Source: an uncultured Caulobacterales bacterium
GTDB taxonomy: Bacteria; Pseudomonadota; Alphaproteobacteria; Caulobacterales; Maricaulaceae
Assembly: GCA_947503715.1 (NCBI GenBank)
Contig: CANNER010000001.1
Location: 1,054,001 to 1,118,000, forward strand
DNA: 64,000 nucleotides
Direction: 5' to 3'
Position 1 is the first letter of the stretch; each line of letters begins with the position of its first letter. Below the pieces are notes generated by a model, which ran no database searches, was not told the DNA's origin, and was given only the letters and a program-made list of their open reading frames with translations. A program made the translations under genes and the position numbers. Below, piece after piece: positions 25,280 to 33,838 of this stretch.

Positions 25280-28200
25280 ATGACTCTCAAAACCGCCCTT
25301 CTCTCCACTATCGCCCTTACTGCAGCGTCGGCCATTGCCCTGACCGCTTTCGCCGACTCAAAACCTGATGACGCCAAAGAAGACGCAAAATGGGATGTGC
25401 AAAACCCGCCCGGAGATAAGCGCAAAATCGACATCAATGTCGATGAGGGCACATGGATGAGCCTCGACGTTTCGCCCGACGGCAAAACGATCGCCTTCGA
25501 CCTCCTCGGTGACATTTACACGATGCCCGCCACGGGCGGGACCGCCAAAAATATCGCGTCCGGCATGGCGTGGGATATGCAGCCGCGCTTCTCTCCTGAT
25601 GGCAAGGAAATCGCCTTTACGTCGGACCGTGCGGGCGGTGACAATATCTGGGTGATGGATGTGGACGGCGAAAATGCGCGTCAGATCACGAAAGAGACCT
25701 TCCGCCTGATGAATAACCCGACCTGGTCACCGGACGGCACCTATATCGCGGCGAAGAAACATTTCACGACCTCGCGGTCCCTCGGCACGGGTGAAATCTG
25801 GCTCTATCACACCAAGGGCGGCAGCGGTGTGCAGCTCGTGAAGAAACCGTCCGAGACGCATCAGAAAGAACTCGGCGAGCCCATCTTCGCGCCGGATGGC
25901 AAATCGATTTATTACACGCAGAATACGACACCGGGCGGGCAATTCATCTATGCCCAGAACAGCCATACGGAGCTGTTCCAGATTAAGGAATATGATCTGG
26001 AGACTGGCGAGATCAGCACAGCCGCTGGCGGGTATGGCGGCGCGGTGCGCGGCGCACCCTCACCCGACGGAAAGTCCCTCGCCTTTGTCAAACGCGTTGA
26101 AGCGAGGTCCAAGCTGTTTCTGAAAGACCTCGAATCCGGTGAGGAGCGCATGATTTTCGACGATCTGGATCAGGACATGCAGGAAACCTGGGCCGTCCAA
26201 GGCGTCTATCCAAATATGGATTGGTCGCCGGATGGTGAGTCGATCTATTTCTGGGCCAAAGGTAAAATCCATAAGCTGAATGTCACCAGCGGCAATTTCA
26301 AAGCCATTCCGTTTAAAGTCCGCGATACCCGCACCGTGATGGATGCCCCGCGTCCCAAAGTCGACGTCGCGCCGGATGAATTCTCCATACAGATGCCCCG
26401 CTTTGTCCAGATGAGCCCCGACGGAAAATCCGTCGTCTTTGAATCGCTGGGCAAACTCTACATCCGCGACATGGCCAATGGTCGTGTGAAAGGGCTGACC
26501 AAACTGCCTAAAGAGGTGCGCGAGCTTTATCCGAGCTGGTCGCGTGACGGGAAATCCGTTGCCTTTACGACATGGACAGATGCTGACCTTGGCGCAATCC
26601 ACACGATCAATGTCGCGACCGGTAAAATCACGACCCATACGGATAAACCCGGCCATTATAAGCGCCCGCGCCTGTCCCCGTCGGGTGACTTCCTAACCTA
26701 TGAAAAAGGGGGTGGCTCTTCTCTGACCGCGCCGACCTATACGGATGATCCAGGTCTCTACGTTCAGGCCATTGGCGATAACGACCCCATCCGGATTTCA
26801 AAATCCGGCTCTGACCCGCATTTTGACGGAGATGATCTGCGCGTCTTTTTCACCAAAAATATCGATAGCAAAAGCACGCTCGTCTCGACCAATCTGCTCG
26901 GCGATGACCAGCGCGAACATGCCAGTTCAAAAATGGCGCAGACCTATCTGATCTCACCAAATGGTGATTATGTCGCCTTCCGCGAGAATTATAATCTCTT
27001 CGTCATGCCGCTCCTCATGGGTCCGCAAAATGTCGGCACGGGTATGACAACGGGTGAACTGCCCGTCGTGAAAGTCAGCGAAGGCGGCGCGACCTATCCG
27101 AGTTGGTCAAAGGACGGCACGCTGAATTGGTCGCTCGGCCCGAACGTCTTCTCCGCGACGATTGACGAAATGATGAGCGATGATTTCGAGCCCGTCACGG
27201 ATGGCACGTCAATTTCCTACAAAGTCAAAAAGGACGTGCCGGATACAACCGTCCTCCTCCAAAATGCCCGTCTCGTCACCATGGCTGACAAGGATGGCGG
27301 CGTCATGGAAGAGACGGACATCAAGATTGAAGGCGACCGGATTGTTGAAATCGGTCAGAATCTGAAACGGCCCTCCGGCAATGGCGTTGTGATTGATCTG
27401 GAAGGCAAAACGGTTGTCCCCGGCTTCATCGACGCCCACGCGCATGGCCCGCAGGGGACAGACGAGTTGATTCCGCAGCAGAATTGGGAAGCCGTCGCGA
27501 CCCTCGCCCTCGGTGTGACAACCGTGTTCGATCCCTCCTCCCGCGCCAGCGAAATCTTCGCCGCCGGAGAAATGCAACGCGCCGGCATGCTCCTCGCGCC
27601 GCGCACATATTCGACAGGTGAGGTCATTTACGGTGCGAAAGCCCCCGGCTTCTTCGCCAATATCCAATCTGAGGACGATGCCCGCGAGCACGTCTCCCGC
27701 CTGAAAGAGCAAGGCGCGCACGGCGTGAAAAACTATAACCAACCGCGTCGGGATCAGCGTCAGCAAGTCGTGAAAGCGGCGCATGACGAAAATCTGATCG
27801 TCGTCGCAGAAGGCGGTTCACTCTATCATATGGACATGTCCCTCGTGCAGGATGGCAACACATCCGTTGAACATAATCTGCCGCAGGAATTTATCTATGA
27901 TGATGTTGTGCAGATGTATTCGCAGACGAATGTCGCCTATACGCCCACCCTCGCCGTGACCTATGGCGGCGTGCGCGGTGAAGCCTATTATTATGCGCGT
28001 GAGGATGTGTGGAAACACCCGATCCTGTCGGCCCATACGCCGCCCGCCCTGCTGCGATCTCAATCTGTCCGTCGTGAAACCGCGCCGGATGCGGATTACG
28101 CGGATGCAGCCTCTGCCGCCGTGTCCAAGAAACTGCTGGAAGCGGGTGTGCCCGTTTCCATCGGGGCGCATGGTCAACGCGAAGGTCTCGCCGCCCATTG

Positions 28201-28483
28201 GGAAATGTGGAGCTTCTCACGTGGTGGGATGAGCCCCGTTCAAGCCCTCATGACCGCAACCACTGAACCTGCGCGTCATCTTGGGTTCGCCGATGACATT
28301 GGGTCGTTGGAAGAGGGGAAATTGGCGGATTTAGTCATTCTCTCTGACAACCCGCTCGACGATATTCGGAATACGGATAAGATTGAGCATGTCATGATTG
28401 GCGGGCGGTTATATGAAGCCGCGACCATGAACGAGGTATTCACCGGGGATAAGGAACGGTTGCCATATTATTGGGAGAAGTGA
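25280..28483 (+). CDS. Exported TolB-type beta-propeller/amidohydrolase fusion
   Basis: The 1067-residue protein starts with a signal peptide (TAASAIALTAFA). A series of PD40/TolB-like blades, each with SPDGKxIAF or similar, fills about residues 60-640. An amidohydrolase domain follows, with a composite beta edge (VLLQNARLVTM) and the metal motif VVPGFIDAHAH, a later VEHNLPQE and GAHGQREGLAAHWE. Such fusions are widespread secreted hydrolases of unknown substrate, perhaps peptides or amides. The gene stands alone after a dispersed repeat. Confidence 0.9.
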   Translation: MTLKTALLSTIALTAASAIALTAFADSKPDDAKEDAKWDVQNPPGDKRKIDINVDEGTWMSLDVSPDGKTIAFDLLGDIYTMPATGGTAKNIASGMAWDMQPRFSPDGKEIAFTSDRAGGDNIWVMDVDGENARQITKETFRLMNNPTWSPDGTYIAAKKHFTTSRSLGTGEIWLYHTKGGSGVQLVKKPSETHQKELGEPIFAPDGKSIYYTQNTTPGGQFIYAQNSHTELFQIKEYDLETGEISTAAGGYGGAVRGAPSPDGKSLAFVKRVEARSKLFLKDLESGEERMIFDDLDQDMQETWAVQGVYPNMDWSPDGESIYFWAKGKIHKLNVTSGNFKAIPFKVRDTRTVMDAPRPKVDVAPDEFSIQMPRFVQMSPDGKSVVFESLGKLYIRDMANGRVKGLTKLPKEVRELYPSWSRDGKSVAFTTWTDADLGAIHTINVATGKITTHTDKPGHYKRPRLSPSGDFLTYEKGGGSSLTAPTYTDDPGLYVQAIGDNDPIRISKSGSDPHFDGDDLRVFFTKNIDSKSTLVSTNLLGDDQREHASSKMAQTYLISPNGDYVAFRENYNLFVMPLLMGPQNVGTGMTTGELPVVKVSEGGATYPSWSKDGTLNWSLGPNVFSATIDEMMSDDFEPVTDGTSISYKVKKDVPDTTVLLQNARLVTMADKDGGVMEETDIKIEGDRIVEIGQNLKRPSGNGVVIDLEGKTVVPGFIDAHAHGPQGTDELIPQQNWEAVATLALGVTTVFDPSSRASEIFAAGEMQRAGMLLAPRTYSTGEVIYGAKAPGFFANIQSEDDAREHVSRLKEQGAHGVKNYNQPRRDQRQQVVKAAHDENLIVVAEGGSLYHMDMSLVQDGNTSVEHNLPQEFIYDDVVQMYSQTNVAYTPTLAVTYGGVRGEAYYYAREDVWKHPILSAHTPPALLRSQSVRRETAPDADYADAASAAVSKKLLEAGVPVSIGAHGQREGLAAHWEMWSFSRGGMSPVQALMTATTEPARHLGFADDIGSLEEGKLADLVILSDNPLDDIRNTDKIEHVMIGGRLYEAATMNEVFTGDKERLPYYWEK

Positions 28484-28840
28484 TTTTTTGGTCCAGTGAA
28501 TCAAAAACTTATTTCTAAAGCTTGGCCGAAGGCCAACTTCAAAATACCAAGCGGTTGAACGGATGTCATACCGACGCGACCCGCAGGGCCGCCCGGTAGC
28601 CATGTCGTAAAGGTGACGTAAAGAACCCAATCCTAATTGTTGTCATTGCCCGACTTGATCGGGCAATCCATTCGCATCGACTTCGGTTTAAATGTTGAGT
28701 TTTGTTTGAGCCGCGACTGAATGCGAATGGATCATCCGATCAAGTCGGATGATGACATAAAATAAGTTTGGTCGTTAAACCGCCACCTTCACGGCATTGG
28801 CACCGGGCGGGCTTTGCCCGCGACGGTGTGACGTCATCGC
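28484..28840. other. Spacer with dispersed repeat
   Basis: Convergent spacer between the amidohydrolase fusion and the epoxide-hydrolase-like gene. It holds copy C of the TGTCAT...ATGACA repeats (28641-28757) and another partial TGTCATACCG element near 28565-28610. No gene seen. Confidence 0.6.
28641..28757. repeat. 117-bp dispersed repeat, copy C
   Basis: Starts TGTCATTGCCCGACTTGATC and ends GATCAAGTCGGATGATGACA. Inner arms CCATTCGCAT and ATGCGAATGG are inverted too. It shares ends and length with copies A and B but a different middle. Confidence 0.8.
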
Positions 28841-29800
28841 TTAAACTGATGCTCTCCGGCCCAACCACTCCACCATTGCCCCGTTCAGGGCTTCCGGCGC
28901 GTCCCACATGGCCCAGTGCCCGCAGTCCGGAATGTTAACCCGTTCCAAATCCGGACACATCTTCACCATCGGTTCTGTCAATTCCGGCGGCAGCAGCAGG
29001 TCCCCCTCGGGACTTATCATCAGAACAGGCTGCGTGATCCGGTCACTCATGCCTTCGGCTAATTCCCAATTCACATCGATATTCCGGTAGAGGTTCATGC
29101 CTGTCTCGAACCCCGTCCGCGTGTAAGCCTCGACAAAATGCTTCCGGTCCTCATCCTGCAACACTTCGCCCTTGAGCTTGGGCGAACCCGATTTCAGGAA
29201 CTTTTCGAATTTTGTCGGGATGAAGGTAAAGGTCTCGTCCATCTTCGCACCCGGAGGGGTGGAGCGGAACATAAGGCGGAAGAACCCGTCCGCGTCCTGC
29301 GCAAACATCTCCGCGACGTCGGGGCCTCGGTCTCTGAATTCGATAAAATAATGCTTCGCGCCGAACCGCTTTTCGATGATCTTCAGCGGGCGCACGGGCG
29401 CACGGGACGTATGCGGGACGCAAATTCCGATGACGGCCTCCACGCGGTGCGAAATCATCCGCGCGGCGTGCCAGACAATAGACCCGCCCCAATCGTGACC
29501 GCAGATAATCGCGCTGTCCAAGCCATAGGCGTCCATGACCGCTTCCATATCGGCGATGAGTTGCGGCATGGCATAGTGAACAGGGTCAGCGGGCGCGGAG
29601 GACTGCCCAAAGCCGCGCAAATCATAAGCAATCACGCGGTAGCCCGCCGCGACCAATGCGGGGACCGTATTTTTCCAGCTATAGGCAACTTCCGGCCAAC
29701 CATGGACAAGCAATATGGCCGATCCGTCCTCCGGCCCGTCCGCATAAGTTGCGATCTGAAAGGAATCGGAGGGAACGAAATGCGGGCTTTGAAAGTTCAT
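28841..29800 (-). CDS. Alpha/beta hydrolase, epoxide-hydrolase-like
   Basis: A 319-residue fold with oxyanion motif HGWPE, nucleophile Asp in GHDWGGS and catalytic His in DCGHWAMWDAPE. A nucleophile Asp followed by Trp, with the HGWP loop, is the hallmark of soluble epoxide hydrolases and haloalkane dehalogenases; the former is favoured. The ATG at 29800 is chosen over a longer frame because it directly precedes the conserved N-terminal strand. It converges on the amidohydrolase gene and diverges from rpsU. Confidence 0.87.
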   Translation of the reverse strand: MNFQSPHFVPSDSFQIATYADGPEDGSAILLVHGWPEVAYSWKNTVPALVAAGYRVIAYDLRGFGQSSAPADPVHYAMPQLIADMEAVMDAYGLDSAIICGHDWGGSIVWHAARMISHRVEAVIGICVPHTSRAPVRPLKIIEKRFGAKHYFIEFRDRGPDVAEMFAQDADGFFRLMFRSTPPGAKMDETFTFIPTKFEKFLKSGSPKLKGEVLQDEDRKHFVEAYTRTGFETGMNLYRNIDVNWELAEGMSDRITQPVLMISPEGDLLLPPELTEPMVKMCPDLERVNIPDCGHWAMWDAPEALNGAMVEWLGRRASV

Positions 29801-29915
29801 AGGGTAGGATATGCCGCAGAAATCGGTCCATGACACCCGAATTTGGGCTTTTATGTGTGCAATTCCGCCCTTTACGACGCCGCCGCAACCCTGTAGGTAG
29901 CGCCCAACTTGAAGG

Positions 29916-29947
29916 GCCCTGCGACCGTAGCGGGGCTTTTGGCTTTT
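29916..29947 (+). promoter_or_regulatory. Terminator-like hairpin in rpsU leader (possible attenuator)
   Basis: GCCCTGC-GACCGTA-GCGGGGC (29916-29936) forms a 7-bp stem with one G-T pair, followed by TTTTGGCTTTT. It points in the direction of rpsU and ends about 26 bases before its ATG. No other plus-strand gene ends upstream, so it is unlikely to be an ordinary gene terminator. Confidence 0.5.
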
Positions 29948-29972
29948 GAAGATAGAAACGAGATAACCGAAC

Positions 29973-30209
29973 ATGGTTGAGATTTACGTCCGTCAGAATA
30001 ATGTTGATCAGGCCCTCCGCGCCCTGAAAAAGAAGATGCAAAATGAAGGCATCTTGCGCGAAATCAAAGCGCGTAAACATTACGAGAAGCCATCCGAGAA
30101 ACGCGTTCGCGAAGCGCAGGAAGCCGTCCGTCGCGCCCGCAAACTGGCCCGTAAACGTGCCCAGATCGAAGGTCTGATCCCTTCGAAGAAAAAACCTGCG
30201 CGCCGCTAG
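29973..30209 (+). CDS. rpsU: 30S ribosomal protein S21
   Basis: The 78-residue basic protein begins [20 protein letters not shown] and continues with [14 protein letters not shown], the S21 signature. It sits on the 30S platform near the Shine-Dalgarno:anti-Shine-Dalgarno helix during initiation. The tail ([10 protein letters not shown]) is basic. It is a single-gene unit with a leader hairpin in front and a terminator behind. Confidence 0.97.
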   Translation: MVEIYVRQNNVDQALRALKKKMQNEGILREIKARKHYEKPSEKRVREAQEAVRRARKLARKRAQIEGLIPSKKKPARR

Positions 30210-30234
30210 GTCGCGACGAAAAGCCAAACGAAGC

Positions 30235-30261
30235 AGCCGTTCCCTCGGGGGCGGCTTTTTT
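30235..30261 (+). terminator. Intrinsic terminator of rpsU
   Basis: AGCCG...CGGCT stem extended by a C/G-rich middle, followed by TTTTTT, 26 bases past the rpsU stop. Confidence 0.8.
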
Positions 30262-30685
30262 GTTGGGTCAAATTAAAATGAGACAAAAGGCTTTCTAGAG
30301 ACATTCTTCTGCTTCTACGCGTCCAGCAGAGCTGGTGGTATCCGCATCAAATGCATATTGCCGACCTTTCCTCTTTATAACCTCTTTGGAAGCACCCAAA
30401 GGAGGCCAGATTTATACGACATGCTACTGCTCATCGCCCATGAAAGCACTGCTACCACAGGTCTGATTCCAAGTTAGTCTCAAAACCTCAGGACAATATT
30501 TCCGAACGGTGCTTCACCCGCTCTAGATGAGGTTTTCCAAAAATTTGGCCATAAAATGGTCCTCCTTTTCGTGAACCAGAGCTGATAACTGCAAAGCAAA
30601 GTTTCAAGCCTTGTACAAAGCGTTAGCAGGTTTTTCAGCATTTTCGCGTAAAGCCTCCTCCCAAACCAACTGATTGGGGGCCGAT
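30262..30685. other. Spacer without recognised gene
   Basis: About 420 bases between the rpsU terminator and the next gene. No RNA motif or convincing coding frame was found; a 34-codon minus-strand frame (30295-30399) has protein-like composition but no start signal. Confidence 0.5.
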
Positions 30686-31669
30686 ATGCCGTCTGACAAC
30701 GCTGCAAAACTCATCAAGGACATGCTGTCCGCGAATGCCATGACACCTGAGCAATTGCTGGAATTGCGACGGGAATTTGGGGCGGATATGAAAATTTCCA
30801 TGAGCGAGGCTGACGCGCTGTTCCAACTGGATGCACTAGACACCAAGCCCGCCGATTGGGCGGATTACTTTACCCTCGTGCTGACAACGCACCTCGTCCA
30901 TCAGGGTCAGCCCGAAGGCCATATAAATGAAGCGATGGCAAGCTGGCTGATCGCGCGCATCGATCATGACCGCGTTGTCGAAACGGAAACGGAACTCCGC
31001 CTTCTCCTCAATGTATTGAAAGTCGCGGAAGCGCCGGGTGAACGGTTGGAAGCCTATGCTCTGAAACAAGTCAAAGAGGCCGTCATGACGGGTCGTGGGT
31101 ATGTCGGGCATTCGAAATTAACACCGGGGGTGATCGGTAAAGCTGAAATCGAACTGCTCCGCCGTGTTTTCTATTCCGCCGGCAGTGCGGGCGGCATGGG
31201 CATCACGAAACTGGAAGCCGAAGAAATTTTCGCCCTGAATGAGGCGACATCCGGCAAGGACAATGATCCCGAATGGCAGCGTTTCTTCGTCGGCGCGATT
31301 GCCAACCATTTGATGATGGTCGCTGCTCCCGCAACGCCGTCCAAGGAAGAACTATTACGTCGGGAAGACTGGTTGAACAGCGAGAAATCGCTGAAAGGCA
31401 GCTGGGCGAGTTTGGGTTTCAAAGATGTCCTGAATGCTTTCGCCGAAGTTTTTGGGCGTAAATCGTCTGATGCACCCCGATCCTTTGTGATGGATGACGC
31501 CGCACATAAGGACGCCGTTCAAATCACCGAAACAGAGGCCAGTTGGCTCGTCAATGCCATCCGTAAGGACGGACAAATCGACGCCAATGAACGCGCCCTG
31601 CTCGACTTTATCCGCGAGGAATGTCCAGAAATCGATGCGGGACTACGTCCCCTGCTCGACGCGGCTTAA
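30686..31669 (+). CDS. Unknown acidic helical protein with internal duplication
   Basis: I do not recognise a named family for this 327-residue cytoplasmic protein. It has no signal or membrane helix. Two stretches of about 137 residues repeat the same pattern: a leucine/arginine helix, then EAxxLFxL, W-x2-YF and a following HL (near 41-70 and 178-209). A third, shorter unit near 285-320 (EASWLVNAIRKDGQIDANE) looks TerB/DjlA-like. This may be a tandem TerB-type helical array. The stop shares TTAA with the convergent histone-deacetylase-family gene. Confidence 0.65.
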   Translation: MPSDNAAKLIKDMLSANAMTPEQLLELRREFGADMKISMSEADALFQLDALDTKPADWADYFTLVLTTHLVHQGQPEGHINEAMASWLIARIDHDRVVETETELRLLLNVLKVAEAPGERLEAYALKQVKEAVMTGRGYVGHSKLTPGVIGKAEIELLRRVFYSAGSAGGMGITKLEAEEIFALNEATSGKDNDPEWQRFFVGAIANHLMMVAAPATPSKEELLRREDWLNSEKSLKGSWASLGFKDVLNAFAEVFGRKSSDAPRSFVMDDAAHKDAVQITETEASWLVNAIRKDGQIDANERALLDFIREECPEIDAGLRPLLDAA

Positions 31670-32694
31670 GCCAAAAAACCCGTCAGGACATTGGCGGTGT
31701 TGTCGCCTATTTCCGGCACGCCATAGCCGCCTTCCATGATGAAGGTCGTCGGCAATCCCAATGTCGCAATCCGTTCGCCATAGCGGGCATAGTCGGGCGT
31801 TGTCAGTTTGAAGGATGAAATCGGATCACGCTCAAACGTGTCCACACCCAATGACACGACCAGCGCATCGGCTCCAAATTGACGTATGCGGTCCATGGCC
31901 GACTCCAAGGCTTCCGACCAGAGATCATAGGCCGTTCCGGGCGCAAGCGGGTAATTGACCGTGAAGCCCTCACCCGCGCCGTCTCCCGTCTCGTCCTTAT
32001 GCCCCCAGAAATAGGGGAAATGATGATCGGGGTGACCGTGGATGGACGCAAAAAACACATCATCGCGGCCATAGAATATATCCTGCGTCCCATTTCCGTG
32101 ATGGAAATCCACATCCAAAATGGCAACCCGTTCTGCCCCTACATCCCGCAAAGCCTGCGCCGCAATCGCGGGCGTGTTGAGCAGGCAATAGCCCGACATA
32201 TAGGCGGCACCTGCATGATGCCCCGGTGGACGAACGAGAGCGAAGGCTGAGCCACCCTTAGCCGCCTCATCAGCGGCACTTAACGCACAATCCGCAATCG
32301 CACTCAGCGCTGTCCAACTAGTCTCAGTGATGACGGTGTCGGAGGAGCTACAGAAAAAACCCGCAGCGCCGTCAATATCTATGGGCGGCTTCGCACGGCG
32401 CGGGTTCATGGGATAACTCATGGGCAGGACATCACCGGAATATCCCGCATCCTGCCAGCGCCGCCAAGCGGTCTGGAGGAACTCAATATAGTCCGGTGTG
32501 TGAACGGCTGTAATGGCTGAGAGATCATGAGCGCTCGGGCCCAGAAAGCTATCCCGCGAAAACCCAGCGCGTTCCATCCCCGCAATCAATTGCTCCATCC
32601 GGCGTGGTGACTCATGGGGCGATACCATCTGTCCGCGATGCAACTCGGCCTTGGGTGCATGTAAGACATGGGCGTCTGTATGAAATACCTTCAC
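31666..32694 (-). CDS. Histone deacetylase family (arginase/deacetylase fold) protein
   Basis: The zinc deacetylase motifs are present: RPPGHHAG (catalytic His pair), DVDFHHGNGTQDIFY (zinc Asp and His) and SLGVDTFERDP (second zinc Asp). Bacterial members deacetylate polyamines or other small acetyl-amines, or sometimes proteins. The start is a GTG at 32694, placed immediately after the TAA of prfB with no gap, so translation is coupled to RF2. The GGAGACG within the prfB end acts as ribosome site. Confidence 0.9.
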   Translation of the reverse strand: MKVFHTDAHVLHAPKAELHRGQMVSPHESPRRMEQLIAGMERAGFSRDSFLGPSAHDLSAITAVHTPDYIEFLQTAWRRWQDAGYSGDVLPMSYPMNPRRAKPPIDIDGAAGFFCSSSDTVITETSWTALSAIADCALSAADEAAKGGSAFALVRPPGHHAGAAYMSGYCLLNTPAIAAQALRDVGAERVAILDVDFHHGNGTQDIFYGRDDVFFASIHGHPDHHFPYFWGHKDETGDGAGEGFTVNYPLAPGTAYDLWSEALESAMDRIRQFGADALVVSLGVDTFERDPISSFKLTTPDYARYGERIATLGLPTTFIMEGGYGVPEIGDNTANVLTGFLA

Positions 32695-33808
32695 TTACGT
32701 CTCCGCGTCGGCCCCGACCCGTGCACTGAGCGCTGCCGCCATAAATTGATCCAAATCACCATCCAGAACACCGCTTGTGTCTGAAGTTTCAACCGCAGTC
32801 CGGAGGTCCTTGACCATCTGGTAGGGCTGCAAAACGTAAGAGCGGATTTGGTGACCCCAACCGATTTCTGATTTGCTGTCTGCTTGCGCTTGCGCTTCTT
32901 CCTCGCGCTTGCGGAGTTCTTCCTCGTAGAGTCGCGCGCGGAGCATGTCCCACGCTTGGGAGCGGTTCTTGTGCTGGCTGCGGTCAGACTGACACTGCAC
33001 GACAATGCCGGACGGTTCATGAGTGATACGCACGGCGGAGTCAGTTTTGTTGATGTGCTGACCGCCCGCCCCTGACGCGCGGTAGGTGTCTACGCGGCAA
33101 TCAGACTCGTTGATTTCAATATCTATTGTGTCGTCAATTTCGGGGTAGACCCAGACAGAGGCGAAGCTGGTATGGCGACGCGCGGAGCTATCATAGGGCG
33201 AAATCCGCACGAGACGATGGACGCCAGATTCAGTCTTCATCCAGCCAAAAGCATTCTCGCCCTTGATGCGCAAAGTCGCGGATTTGATCCCTGCCCCGTC
33301 GCCGTCTTGCGCCTCCAGCAATTCGGTTTTCATACCTTTGGAATTCGCCCAGCGCATATACATGCGCAGCACCATTTCGGCCCAATCCTGTGCCTCTGTT
33401 CCGCCCGCACCGGGATGGATTTCGACGAAGCAGTCATTGCCGTCAGCCTCTCCGCTCATCAGGGCGATGAGTTCTGCGGCGTCGGCGGCTTTCTTGGTTT
33501 TTGTCAGGGCTTCCGCAGCAGCGTTGAGAAGCTCATTATCCTCATCCATTTCGGCGAGCTCGGCGAGTTCGACATTATCCGTCAGCTCGGTCTGGATTTT
33601 GTTGATCGCCTCGAACGCATTTTCCAATTTGGAGCGTTCCTGCATCAGCTTTTGGGCTTCCTGCGGCTTATCCCACAGGGTCGGATCTTCGGCGAGATTG
33701 TTCAGTTCCGCGAGGCGGCGTTCAGCGACATCCCAGTCAAAGACGCCTCCTCAGCAGTTCAACGGACTGCTCAATATCGGTTTGCATTTGAAGAATATCA
33801 GCTCTCAT
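32695..33808 (-). CDS. prfB: Peptide chain release factor 2, made by programmed +1 frameshift
   Basis: RF2 ends translation at UGA and UAA. The long frame holds the catalytic [15 protein letters not shown] loop and the stop-recognition region [13 protein letters not shown] (SPY in place of the E. coli SPF). The ATG at 33808 (MRADIL...) begins a 23-codon lead frame that ends CTT TGA C at 33742-33736. A +1 slip on CTT moves into the main frame (DWDVAERR...), giving 370 residues. An AGGAGG lies 3 codons... just upstream of the slip site, as in classic prfB. The start codon is inside a perfect hairpin. It lies between mrcA and a histone-deacetylase-family gene. Confidence 0.96.
33736..33751 (-). 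promoter_or_regulatory. prfB: prfB programmed +1 frameshift site
   Basis: On the minus strand the bases read AGGAGGCGTCTTTGAC. This is the classic arrangement: an internal Shine-Dalgarno-like AGGAGG, a 3-base spacer, slippery CTT, in-frame TGA and following C. Low RF2 lets the ribosome pause at TGA and slip forward, so RF2 controls its own level. Confidence 0.95.
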
Positions 33809-33823
33809 AACGAGAGCTGATAT
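33795..33823. promoter_or_regulatory. Perfect 12-bp inverted repeat over the prfB start codon
   Basis: ATATCAGCTCTC / GAGAGCTGATAT with a 5-base loop, exact over all 12 positions. On the minus strand the ATG of prfB sits at the loop edge. No clear Shine-Dalgarno precedes it. The hairpin fills most of the 30-base gap after mrcA. Confidence 0.85.
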
Positions 33824-33838
33824 GGCTTTAAATCGGGC

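Noticed and set aside
30295-30399. 34-codon minus-strand frame with protein-like composition after rpsU
   Set aside because: Only a TTG start without ribosome site, and no recognisable relative; may be a chance frame or a remnant.
33645-33645. Start of prfB at 33645
   Set aside because: The frameshift site and conserved N-terminus lie upstream, so this would be a truncated RF2.
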